Source: Actinomycetes bacterium (lineage in GTDB: Bacteria; Actinomycetota; Actinomycetes; Actinomycetales; Cellulomonadaceae). Taken from it: a stretch of 5,433 nucleotides of DNA. Under the pieces are notes generated by a model, which was not told the DNA's origin, ran no database searches, and was given only the letters and a program-made list of their open reading frames with translations. This document shows positions 1-5,433 of this stretch, piece after piece. How positions within the stretch are numbered: position 1 is the first letter of the stretch; each line of letters opens with the position of its first letter. The stretch covers positions 1-5,433 of the forward strand of contig JAEWEI010000244.1 of NCBI GenBank assembly GCA_023389545.1. The letters are read 5' to 3'. The translations under genes and the position numbers were made by a program.

Positions 1-536
1 GATGGCTCGGATGGCCCTCCGCGGAGGCCCCAGCACTGCCGACCTACGCCGGCGAGGGCGTCCGCGAGCGCGTGCTCGGACTCGAGGAGCACGACACGGG
101 AGCCGTCGACCAGGTCTTCGACTGGCATCCCCTCCCCGCACCCGCGTACCAGGTCGGACCATTCCGTCTCCAGAGCTGGCCGCTCCCGCATCAGGTGCCG
201 AACGCCGGGATCCGCCTGACCACCGCCGACGGCCTCGTGGTCGCCTTCACAGGGGACAGCGGCCCCTCCCCCGACGTGGTCGAACTGGGGCGCGATGCCG
301 ATCTGTTCATCGTCGACGCCACCGACCGACCGCTCGGGTCCCCCACAGCGGTGGACCCCGTGCATCTCAGCGCCCGCGAGGCGGGCGAGGTCGCGGAGGT
401 GTGCGGCGCGCGACGGCTGCTGCTGACGCACTTCTGGCCCGACCATGACAGGGCGCTGTCGCTGGCGGCGGCCCACCAGGTGTATAGCGGGGAGATCCTG
501 CTCGCCGACGAAGGCGCAGTGATCCCGCTGCGCTGA
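1..536 (+). CDS. MBL-fold metallo-hydrolase, RNase Z-like (5' end outside window)
   Basis: This is the C-terminal 177 residues of a metallo-beta-lactamase-fold hydrolase, read in the frame whose first complete codon is at position 3 and ending with TGA at 534-536. Seen: a His in a PLPHQVPNAG context (codon 189-191), an Asp in GDSGP (codon 255-257), a His in the HLSAREAGE helix (363-365) and a His in LLLTHFWP (429-431). In the family these correspond to the third metal-binding His, the bridging Asp, the accessory His of the RNase Z-like group and the last metal-binding His. The HxHxDH motif must lie upstream of the window. Such proteins are soluble zinc-dependent phosphodiesterases or hydrolases; the substrate cannot be told from this fragment. 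A GTG at 72 is an internal codon, because homology-like sequence continues upstream to the edge. The next gene starts 200 bases later, so co-transcription is uncertain. Confidence 0.85.
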   Translation, partial: WLGWPSAEAPALPTYAGEGVRERVLGLEEHDTGAVDQVFDWHPLPAPAYQVGPFRLQSWPLPHQVPNAGIRLTTADGLVVAFTGDSGPSPDVVELGRDADLFIVDATDRPLGSPTAVDPVHLSAREAGEVAEVCGARRLLLTHFWPDHDRALSLAAAHQVYSGEILLADEGAVIPLR

Positions 537-573
537 GTCGGTTGTCTTGCGTCGGTGCGGCACGGCGAGTGGG

Positions 574-587
574 GTGAGGCACCTCAC
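574..587. promoter_or_regulatory. Dyad, possible operator upstream of the exporter gene
   Basis: GTGAGG and CCTCAC form 6-base inverted arms around a 2-base centre, 150 bases before the exporter start. The size suits a dimeric repressor site, as expected for a drug-exporter gene, but no regulator gene lies in the window. It could also be chance in GC-rich DNA. Confidence 0.3.
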
Positions 588-620
588 GGCCGCCTGGGCC
601 GACCGGCCGGGCGCCGAGCG

Positions 621-644
621 ATGTACCGTTTCCTCGCTGTCTGA
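621..644 (+). CDS. Possible 7-codon leader peptide upstream of the exporter
   Basis: An ATG at 621 opens a seven-codon frame (MYRFLAV) ending with TGA at 642-644, directly before the first of three leader hairpins. Its position resembles leader peptides of ribosome-mediated attenuators that control resistance genes. The Shine-Dalgarno is poor (only GAG near 615-617), and such a short ORF can arise by chance, so translation is unproven. A TANNNT match (624-629) overlaps it; if that is the real -10 box, this frame would not be transcribed from that promoter. Confidence 0.25.
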   Translation: MYRFLAV

Positions 645-705
645 CCGACGAGAGCGTCGGGTCTGGTCTGGCGCCTGTGGGCGCCGATCGGGGCTGGAAA
701 CCCCG
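643..705 (+). promoter_or_regulatory. Structured 5' leader with three consecutive hairpins
   Basis: Three stem-loops lie end to end before the exporter gene. CCGACG (645-650) pairs with CGTCGG (655-660) around an AGAG loop, and the stem can extend to 643-663 with one bulge. GGCGCC (670-675) pairs with GGCGCC (680-685) around TGTG. CGGGG (689-693) pairs with CCCCG (701-705) around a 7-base loop. An alternative pairing of GTCTGG (661-666) with CCGGAC (703-708), with one G-U pair, would compete with the first and third stems. The Shine-Dalgarno at 726-730 lies just downstream. I do not recognise a known riboswitch class here. The pairings are seen; the regulatory role is inferred. Confidence 0.4.
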
Positions 706-736
706 GACGCCACCCACCGCCGTCGAAGGACCTCCT

Positions 737-2182
737 GTGCCGACCCCTGCTCCGAACGCGCCCACGCGGCGCTGGTGGATCCTCGCCACCGTCTCGCTGA
801 CCCAGCTTCTTGTCGTCCTCGACGGCACCATCGTGAACGTCGCGCTGCCCAGCGCGCAGGCCGACCTCGGCCTGTCGGACACGTCCCGCCAGTGGGTCAT
901 CACCGCCTACGCCCTCGCGTTCGGCGCGCTGCTGCTCCTCGGCGGCCGCATCGCCGATTTCTGGGGCCGACGCCGCACCTTCGTGCTCGGCCTCGTCCTG
1001 TTCGGCGCCGGCTCCGCATGGGGCGGCCTGGCGCACTCCGCCAGCGAGCTGCTGATCGCCCGCGGCGCCCAGGGCGTCGCCGCGGCGCTCATGGCGCCCG
1101 CCGCGCTGGCGATCATGACCATGACGTTCCCCTCCGGGCGGGAGCGCAACACGGCGTTCGCGATCTTCGGGTCGGTCGCCGGCGCCGGCTCGGCTGTCGG
1201 GCTGCTGCTGGGCGGCGTGCTGACCGAGTACCTCAGCTGGCGGTGGTGCCTCCTGGTGAACGTGCCGTTCGTCGTGCTCGGCGTCGTCGGCGCGCTCACC
1301 CTGCTCACCGAGAGCCGCGCCGAGGGCGACCGGCGCTACGACATGCTCGGCGCAGTGACCGTCACAGCCGGGCTCGGCTCGCTCGTCTACGGCCTCACCC
1401 TGGCCGAGGAGTCGTGGACGTCCGTCGGCACGCTCGGTCTGCTCGCGCTCGGAGTGCTGCTGCTGGCGCTTTTCGTCGTCGTCGAGGCCCGGTCCAGCCA
1501 CCCGCTGCTGCCGCTGCGCGTGGTGCGGAACCGCGCCCGCGCGGCCGCTTTCTCGCTCCAGGCCCTCACCGGCGCCGTGATGATCGGCGCGATGCTCTAC
1601 CTGACCTTCCACCTGCAGATCGTGCTGGGGCTGAGCCCGCTGTTCGCGGGCCTGGCCACGCTGCCGATCACCGCGGGCATCATGATCACGGTCCCGTTCG
1701 CCACGAGGCTTCTGAACCAGATCGGCCCGCGCCGTCAGTTGATCTTCGGCCCGCTCATCGCCGCGGCGGGCATCGGCTACCTCAGCTTCATCACCGTCGG
1801 CGGCGGGTACTGGTCGCATGTCTTCCCTGGCGTCCTGGTGATGGGCGTGGGCATGGGCTTCACCTTCGTCCCGCTGCAGAACCTGTCGCTGCTCGGTGTG
1901 GCGCCGCACGACGCTGGCGCGGCCGCCGCCACGGCCAACGCGTCCAACCAGATCGGCGGCTCGATCGGCCTCGCCGTCGTCACCGCCCTGTACGTGGCAG
2001 TCGTCAACGGCGCGGGGGACCCGAGCTCGCCCGACGCCGCGGTCGACGGCTACTCCGCGGTGTTCCTGCTGGCCGCCGGGCTCCTCGTGAGCGCCGCCGT
2101 CCTCGCAGCCGCGTTGATCGGAAAGGACGCCATGCGGGACGCGGCGCACGCCGACCACGCCCCGGCCTTGCACCTCGCGTGA
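737..2182 (+). CDS. DHA2-family MFS drug:proton antiporter (EmrB/QacA type)
   Basis: A complete 481-residue inner-membrane exporter of the 14-helix DHA2 branch of the major facilitator superfamily, expected to expel drugs or other toxic compounds in exchange for protons. Seen: motif D1 in helix 1 (LDGTIVNVALP, residues 28-38, with the conserved Asp29), motif A between helices 2 and 3 (GGRIADFWGRRR, 69-80), and the Gly-rich antiporter motif C of helix 5 (about 145-160), followed by LSWRW. Hydrophobic segments continue to about residue 461, and length is normal for the family. The GTG at 737 is chosen because AAGGA at 726-730 sits 6 bases before it and the N-terminus then leads straight into helix 1; an upstream in-frame GTG at 677 lies inside a leader hairpin and would add a Pro-rich, non-conserved stretch. 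The substrate cannot be inferred. Control may act through the structured leader or the 574-587 dyad. Confidence 0.93.
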   Translation: MPTPAPNAPTRRWWILATVSLTQLLVVLDGTIVNVALPSAQADLGLSDTSRQWVITAYALAFGALLLLGGRIADFWGRRRTFVLGLVLFGAGSAWGGLAHSASELLIARGAQGVAAALMAPAALAIMTMTFPSGRERNTAFAIFGSVAGAGSAVGLLLGGVLTEYLSWRWCLLVNVPFVVLGVVGALTLLTESRAEGDRRYDMLGAVTVTAGLGSLVYGLTLAEESWTSVGTLGLLALGVLLLALFVVVEARSSHPLLPLRVVRNRARAAAFSLQALTGAVMIGAMLYLTFHLQIVLGLSPLFAGLATLPITAGIMITVPFATRLLNQIGPRRQLIFGPLIAAAGIGYLSFITVGGGYWSHVFPGVLVMGVGMGFTFVPLQNLSLLGVAPHDAGAAAATANASNQIGGSIGLAVVTALYVAVVNGAGDPSSPDAAVDGYSAVFLLAAGLLVSAAVLAAALIGKDAMRDAAHADHAPALHLA

Positions 2183-2184
2183 TC

Positions 2185-2233
2185 GGCGCCCCGCTGGCCG
2201 GCCCTCCACGGGGCCTGCCGGCGGGGCGGCGCC
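2185..2233. terminator. GC-rich stem structure, possible bidirectional terminator
   Basis: Two bases after the exporter stop codon, GCCCCGC (2188-2194) can pair with GCGGGGC (2221-2227). An inner stem, GGCCC (2200-2204) with GGGCC (2211-2215), nests inside, and GGCGCC copies at both ends (2185-2190, 2228-2233) offer an alternative register. The exporter gene and the minus-strand HAD remnant converge here, which suits a terminator. There is no T-run on either side, so a classic intrinsic terminator is not proven. Confidence 0.4.
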
Positions 2234-2262
2234 TCTCGAGCGTCGCGATCGCACCGCAAGCC

Positions 2263-2278
2263 TTGACTGTTAGGTCAA
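2263..2278. promoter_or_regulatory. TTGAC/GTCAA dyad in an AT-richer patch
   Basis: TTGAC (2263-2267) and GTCAA (2274-2278) are inverted repeats around a 6-base centre, in a short AT-richer island of an otherwise very GC-rich convergent intergenic region. The form resembles operators of TetR-like dimeric repressors. No gene appears to start from it: the ATG at 2279 leads into a frame antisense to the HAD remnant. It may be a leftover of a lost regulator gene or promoter. Confidence 0.35.
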
Positions 2279-2343
2279 TGCCAGCGCGCCACCCCAGCTC
2301 CGAGAGAGCGGCGAGCGCGCCGGTGGACGGCGGCGGTGGACCG

Positions 2344-2838
2344 TCAGAGCAGATCAGCGACCGAGCGCAGCACGACGTCGGCGCCGGCGGCCCGGAGCTC
2401 CTCGTCGTCGTCACCGCCCGTGAGCACACCCACGGCCGTCAGACCCGCTCCCTTGGCGCCGGCCATGTCGGCGCAGGTGTCGCCGACGAGCCAGACCTCC
2501 GGTCCGAGAGCGATGCCCAACCTCTGGCCCGCGGCCGCGGGCAGTTCCGCACGGCTCGCCCGCCAGTCCCCGAAGCCCCCGTCCCGGTGAAAGGAGAACC
2601 CGCGATCCAGGCCCAGACCGGTGAGCTTGAGCCGCGCCACGCCGTGCACGTTGCCCGTCACGAGGCCCAGTGGCGTCCCGCGCGACCGCAGCGCGTCGAG
2701 GACGTGCGCCGCCCCGGGGACCGGTCGTCCGACGAGGGCGGTCCCGTCCGCGAGCGCGTCCGCGTAGGTCGCGACGTACCGCTCGACGAGAGCGTCGAGC
2801 GGCGAGCCGGCACCGTTCCTGCAGCAGCTCCATCGCAT
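2344..2838 (-). pseudogene. HAD-family hydrolase remnant, catalytic N-terminus missing
   Basis: This minus-strand frame encodes the last two-thirds of a HAD-superfamily phosphatase (phosphoglycolate phosphatase-like). Seen in the 164-residue frame: motif II Thr in LVTGN (Thr61), motif III Lys in ARLKLTG (Lys71) and motif IV GDTCAD (Asp120, Asp124). The end (GADVVLRSVADLL) is typical of a complete C-terminus. The N-terminal DxDGT motif with the nucleophile Asp and the start of the cap domain are absent; HAD-like sequence begins only near residue 12 (about 2805). Upstream DNA is instead coding, in another frame, for a membrane protein. The ATG at 2838 is just the first available codon, lies in that gene's sequence and has no evident Shine-Dalgarno. 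Without the nucleophile any product should be inactive as a phosphatase. A gene-fusing deletion is the likely cause. Confidence 0.8.
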
Positions 2839-3451
2839 CCGTGAGCTGGCGCAGGGCGCCCAGGTCGTCCGACGTGGAGCGGGCGCCCAGCATCACGGGC
2901 GCCCACATCGCGGTGCCGTCATGCAGCCGCCGCCTCCCGTTCGCGGCCGTGCGGAACAGCATCTGCGCGTACGCGGGCTCGGTGCACAGCGCGCGCAGGA
3001 CCTGGTCGTGGCTGGCGGCGCCGATCCCGCGCCACGATCCCGTCGACTGGTCGAAGGTCGGCTCCAGGCCGTGCCGGAGCAAGCGGGCGCGCGCCGCCGC
3101 CCCGTCGTCGCTGCCGGCCGGGATAGCCAGCGCTTGCAGGTCGGCTCCGACCAGGGGTGCCAGCAACGACCTGCCAGCGTCGTTCACCACCTGCGCGAGG
3201 CTGCGGTAGGCCACGCTCGAGACGAGCCGCAGCTGCGCGGCCGACCGCTCCTTGAGCCACTGCTCCACCAGCAGACTGACCGCGACGAACGTGACGACAG
3301 TGGTCACGGTGCTGGCCGTCATGGGGTGCGCGGCGTACCAGTCCGCCCCGGGCGGAATGAAGTCCGCGAGCGTGAGCAGCGCGAGGAGCCCGATACCGCC
3401 GGACAGCGCCCCCAGGAGCCGCCGCCGGGCGCGCCGATCCGAGTCGCGCAT
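2411..3451 (-). CDS. Two-helix membrane protein of unknown function, 3' end probably lost
   Basis: I do not recognise the family. ATG at 3451 is the earliest possible start, since an in-frame TGA lies at 3457-3455; its Shine-Dalgarno is poor. The N-terminus is strongly basic (RRARRR), followed by a hydrophobic helix at residues 12-32, a short loop, and a second helix at 46-63. A soluble, mostly helical region follows to about residue 213, with both ends probably cytosolic. Believable protein sequence stops near LTDAMELLQER (codon 213, base 2813). Beyond that the frame runs on to 2411 as Arg/Gly/Ala-rich text that is the shadow of the HAD gene in another frame. The real gene probably lost its end in the same deletion that removed the HAD N-terminus. 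If expressed, it would carry an unnatural basic tail of about 130 residues. It diverges from the AbiE operon. Confidence 0.6.
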   Translation of the reverse strand: MRDSDRRARRRLLGALSGGIGLLALLTLADFIPPGADWYAAHPMTASTVTTVVTFVAVSLLVEQWLKERSAAQLRLVSSVAYRSLAQVVNDAGRSLLAPLVGADLQALAIPAGSDDGAAARARLLRHGLEPTFDQSTGSWRGIGAASHDQVLRALCTEPAYAQMLFRTAANGRRRLHDGTAMWAPVMLGARSTSDDLGALRQLTDAMELLQERCRLAARRSRRAVRRDLRGRARGRDRPRRTTGPRGGARPRRAAVARDATGPRDGQRARRGAAQAHRSGPGSRVLLSPGRGLRGLAGEPCGTARGRGPEVGHRSRTGGLARRRHLRRHGRRQGSGSDGRGCAHGR

Positions 3452-3577
3452 CCCTCAGCGCTGCTCGGCCGACGCGGCGAGCACACCGCGGTCATCGGAG
3501 GTGAAAGCGCAGGTCGTCACGGAGAGGGAGGCTACCTCGCGCGCACTGCCGAGTGGCTTCTGAGATGGTCGAACAGC

Positions 3578-3599
3578 GAAGTGTCCGCACCGACACTTC
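3578..3599. repeat. Perfect 8-base inverted repeat upstream of the AbiE operon
   Basis: GAAGTGTC (3578-3585) and GACACTTC (3592-3599) are perfect inverted arms around CGCACC, in the divergent region between the membrane-protein gene and the AbiE operon. It lies about 50 bases upstream of the proposed -35 box. It could be a protein-binding site, an RNA hairpin, or part of a small interspersed repeat; there is no T-run for a terminator. Confidence 0.5.
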
Positions 3600-3652
3600 T
3601 CCGAGCACACGCGCGCGATCTCCCCCGTGTGATCGTGCGGGTCGAGATGCTA

Positions 3653-3682
3653 TTGGTGGCGCGTCGCCTATACAGATACCAT
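3653..3682 (+). promoter_or_regulatory. Probable promoter of the AbiE operon
   Basis: TTGGTG (3653-3658) and TACCAT (3677-3682) are separated by 18 bases, close to the housekeeping-sigma pattern, in the AT-richest part of this divergent region. Transcription would begin near 3689, giving a leader of roughly 25 bases before the GTG at 3715. TATACA (3669-3674) is an alternative -10 box but has no well-spaced -35. Confidence 0.5.
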
Positions 3683-3689
3683 GATCTGT
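3672..3689. promoter_or_regulatory. Dyad over the -10 box, candidate autoregulatory operator
   Basis: ACAGAT (3672-3677) and ATCTGT (3684-3689) are perfect inverted arms around ACCATG and overlap the proposed -10 box and start of transcription. Known AbiEi antitoxins bind inverted repeats in their own promoter through the N-terminal winged helix, so this site fits autorepression by the adjacent antitoxin. The dyad is seen; the binding is inferred. Confidence 0.5.
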
Positions 3690-3714
3690 GAGGCGAGACG
3701 ACAGGAGGAGCTAC

Positions 3715-4299
3715 GTGACCAGGAGAAACGGCCTCGTGGACCGGCCCTTCACACTGGCCGATGCCTCCAGCGAGGGCATCTCGGCTAGGACGGTGCAGCG
3801 CCAGGCTGAGTCTGGAGACCTCGAGCGACTCGCGCGAGGTCTGTATGCGCACACCGCCTCAGCCGCGTACGACGTCGACCTGCTCGCTGCCCGGTTGCGC
3901 GCGCCCCAGGCGACGATCTGCCTGACGAGCGCGCTCGCGCATCACGGGCTCGTCGACGAGATCCCCGCGCGGACGGATCTGGCGCTTCCCCGAGGCGAGT
4001 GGCGCCCGACGGGGCAGGCGTCTGTCAGGTGGCACCTGTTCGACGCGCGCACGTTCGCCGTCGGCCGGACCACGACGCCGATCACCGGCTCGAGGCGGCG
4101 GATCGGTGTGTACAGCGCCGAGCGGTCGATCGTCGACGCGTTCCGCCTACGCTCGCAGGTCGGACACGAGATCGCGGTCGAGGCTCTCCGGGAGTGGTTG
4201 CGGCGACGCGGCAGCTCGCCCGCCGCGCTCCTTACCATCGCGCAGCAGCTCCCGCGCGCCGAGGCCCCGCTGCGTCAAGCTCTGAGTTACCTCGCATGA
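3715..4299 (+). CDS. abiEi: AbiEi-family antitoxin of an AbiE toxin-antitoxin pair
   Basis: A 194-residue protein with the layout of AbiEi antitoxins, which neutralise the AbiEii nucleotidyltransferase and repress their own promoter. Seen: an N-terminal winged helix (about residues 12-44, FTLADASSEGIS to LARGLY), a conserved helical segment (about 52-79, with CLTSALAHHGL), a strand-rich part with LALPRG (89-94), and the family-typical GVYSAERSIVDAFR (131-144) before a helical C-terminus. The GTG at 3715 is chosen because AGGAGG at 3703-3708 lies 6 bases before it; a GTG at 3688 would coincide with the likely transcription start and add a basic tail ahead of the winged helix. The stop overlaps the toxin start as ATGA (4296-4299), so the two are translationally coupled. 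The frame is intact, unlike its partner. Family call is by recognition of sequence pattern and the neighbouring toxin. Confidence 0.88.
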   Translation: MTRRNGLVDRPFTLADASSEGISARTVQRQAESGDLERLARGLYAHTASAAYDVDLLAARLRAPQATICLTSALAHHGLVDEIPARTDLALPRGEWRPTGQASVRWHLFDARTFAVGRTTTPITGSRRRIGVYSAERSIVDAFRLRSQVGHEIAVEALREWLRRRGSSPAALLTIAQQLPRAEAPLRQALSYLA

Positions 4300-5182
4300 C
4301 TTCCCGCGAGGTATACGTCGCGATCCAGCGGCGGGCGCGCAAGGACGGCCGATCGACCCAGGAGCTCCTGACGCTGCACGGGCTCGAGCGGTTCCTCTCC
4401 AGGCTGATGGCCACGCAGTTCCGGCGGGACTTCGTCCTCAAGGGTGGGGTACTGCTCGCCGCGTACGGCCTGCGCCGCCCGACGCGGACATCGACATGCA
4501 GGCCCAGGACTTCGCCCTCGACGAGCAGCACCTGCGAGGGGTTGTCGCCGCCGTCGCCGCCGTCGACGCGCGCGATGGCCTCGAGTTGGACACCGACGAT
4601 GTCGCCGTCGAGGCGATCCGCGACGAGCACGAGTACTCCGGACTGCGGGTCACCGTGCCTGCGAAGATCTGGACGTACGACTTCAAGATCAAGCTGGACG
4701 TGTCCACCGGCGACCCCATCCTGCCCGCCGCTGAGACGATCCAGCTGCCCACGATCCTGGACGACGCCCCGATCACGATGCTCGGCCACCCGATGCCGAT
4801 GGTCGTCGCGGAGAAGACCGTGACGATCCTCCAGCGGGGAACGACCTCGACGAGGTGGCGGGACCTGGTCGACGGGCGCTCACTGGCCCGCAAATACCCG
4901 TTCACCGCTGGTGAGCTCGCTGCTGCTGCAGCAGCCGTCGCCGGACACCGCGAGGTCCAGCTCGCACCCATCGGACCGCAGGTCGCCGGGTACGGCACCG
5001 TCGGCCAGGCCAAGTGGTCAGCGTGGCTGCGCACCCGCGACATGGCCGAAGTCGCACACCCCAGCATCGACGACCAGGTTGCTGAGATCGCCGCGTTCGT
5101 CGACCCGGTGTACTCCGGGGTCCTCGGCGCGCGTGCACGATGGGACCCGCGCGCGTACTCGTGGGCCGTCGCGGAAAGCTGA
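4296..5182 (+). pseudogene. abiEii: AbiEii nucleotidyltransferase toxin, frameshifted at about 4486
   Basis: Toxin of the AbiE pair: a DUF1814/AbiEii nucleotidyltransferase; relatives such as mycobacterial MenT3 add nucleotides to tRNA 3' ends and stop translation. The first frame (4296 to about 4487) gives residues 1-64, ending LKGG (Lys49) and GLRRPTR. Sequence then continues one frame over as DIDMQAQDF (Asp at 4487-4489 and 4493-4495) to TGA at 5180-5182. It includes KLDVSTGDP (Asp codon 4697-4699), AEK (4808-4816) and RWRDLVD (4853-4873), all typical of the family. Restoring one G in the GG at 4486-4487 gives RPTRDIDM, the usual DxD catalytic motif, and a normal length of 295 residues. 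As read, the first frame runs into unrelated text up to 4823. An ATG at 4496 could restart a 228-residue C-terminal piece lacking KGG and DxD, so no active toxin is expected. A sequencing error is the main alternative. Confidence 0.87.
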
Positions 5183-5183
5183 C

Positions 5184-5227
5184 GCCGAGGCCCTGGCGCT
5201 GCGCTCGAGCCCAACGACGCCCTCGGC
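5184..5227 (+). terminator. Weak long-loop stem after the toxin gene
   Basis: GCCGAGG (5184-5190) can pair with CCTCGGC (5221-5227) around a 30-base loop, starting two bases after the toxin stop. There is no T-run. It is the only terminator-like structure I see after the AbiE operon, and the support is weak. Confidence 0.2.
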
Positions 5228-5361
5228 CGGCAGCGGCAGACGAGACCTTCCGACAACTGCGACGACCGACGTGGCCACAGCACCTGGCGCGAGAGGGAAT
5301 GCGCGGAGTGGCGTCCCTGATAGTGGTGTAGCCGTCGGGGCCGTGGTCGTTGTAGACGACG

Positions 5362-5376
5362 ACGCGGTCACCGCGT
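5362..5376. promoter_or_regulatory. Perfect 15-base dyad before the last gene
   Basis: ACGCGGT (5362-5368) and ACCGCGT (5370-5376) are perfect 7-base arms about a single central C. It lies 47 bases before the start codon at 5424, where an operator or activator site would be expected. With a 1-base centre it cannot form a hairpin without opening the inner pairs, so protein binding is more likely than termination. No convincing promoter boxes were found with it. Confidence 0.4.
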
Positions 5377-5423
5377 GATCCTTCGAGTGAACCTCTCACA
5401 GCACCCTCGAACGGAGCATCACG

Positions 5424-5433
5424 ATGACCGCAC
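5424..5433 (+). CDS. Start of a gene running off the right edge
   Basis: An ATG at 5424 begins Met-Thr-Ala and runs off the window. GGAG at 5413-5416 lies 7 bases before it, a good Shine-Dalgarno. Too little is visible to name a product. Confidence 0.5.

Noticed and set aside
677..736. An upstream GTG start for the exporter at 677
   Set aside because: It lies in the loop of a leader hairpin, lacks a clear Shine-Dalgarno, and adds non-conserved residues; the GTG at 737 has AAGGA 6 bases before it.
584..2254. A long minus-strand open frame antisense to the exporter
   Set aside because: Composition is dominated by Arg, Gly, Asp and Gln with no domain pattern; it is antisense shadow of the exporter.
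2800..2830. Programmed frameshifting making a membrane-HAD fusion protein
   Set aside because: No slippery sequence is evident, and the HAD part lacks its catalytic nucleophile, so a fusion would not make a working enzyme; a deletion explains the data better.
547..2844. A very long open frame on the plus strand, over 760 codons, spanning the exporter and HAD regions
   Set aside because: It is Arg/Pro/Ala-rich text with no recognisable domain and overlaps the clear exporter gene in another frame; long open shadow frames are expected in high-GC DNA.
3999..4823. A single open frame covering the end of the antitoxin and the start of the toxin
   Set aside because: Only 4296 to about 4487 is real coding sequence (toxin N-terminus); the rest on both sides is shadow.
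5018..5399. Minus-strand open frames over the toxin end and the last intergenic gap, including a stretch reading VVVYNDHGPDGYTT
   Set aside because: They overlap the toxin's conserved C-terminus antisense, have no convincing start signal, and I recognise no family; a decayed gene in 5183-5423 cannot be excluded but is not supported.
1..5433. CRISPR array, tRNA or rRNA gene, transposase or insertion sequence
   Set aside because: No regularly spaced repeats, no cloverleaf or rRNA-like stretch and no transposase-like protein were seen on either strand by eye.

Overview
The base composition is very GC-rich, coding frames strongly favour G or C at the third position, GTG starts are common, and the recognisable protein families have typical actinobacterial forms. 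The window therefore looks like chromosome from a high-GC actinobacterium, perhaps a Micrococcales member. That placement is inference from composition and family style; no rRNA or other taxonomic marker is present.

Layout, left to right. (1) The 3' part of a metallo-beta-lactamase-fold hydrolase gene (RNase Z-like group) enters from the left edge and ends at 536. (2) A 200-base leader (537-736) contains a 14-base dyad, a possible 7-codon upstream ORF and three consecutive hairpins. It precedes an intact 14-helix DHA2-family (EmrB/QacA-type) drug exporter gene (737-2182). (3) A short convergent intergenic stretch holds a GC-rich stem structure and an AT-richer TTGAC/GTCAA dyad. (4) On the minus strand, a HAD-family phosphatase remnant lacking its catalytic N-terminus is joined, out of frame, to the 5' part of an unrecognised two-helix membrane protein gene. 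This looks like a deletion junction near 2802-2815 that damaged both genes. (5) A plus-strand operon follows, with a good promoter, a dyad over its -10 box and a strong Shine-Dalgarno. It encodes an AbiEi-type antitoxin and, with a 4-base ATGA overlap, an AbiEii-type nucleotidyltransferase toxin. The toxin gene is broken by what looks like a single lost G inside its Arg-Asp-Ile-Asp catalytic motif (4486-4487). (6) After a 241-base gap containing a perfect 15-base dyad, a new plus-strand gene probably starts at 5424 and runs off the window.

The one recognisable system is an AbiE (MenAT-like) toxin-antitoxin/abortive-infection module, a known class, here with an intact antitoxin and a frameshifted toxin. 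Together with the truncated HAD and membrane-protein genes next to it, this suggests a decaying accessory region between housekeeping-like flanks, or for the toxin possibly a sequencing error. I found no clear previously undescribed system. The most novel-looking element is the structured, uORF-containing leader ahead of the drug exporter, which could be a ribosome-mediated attenuator.
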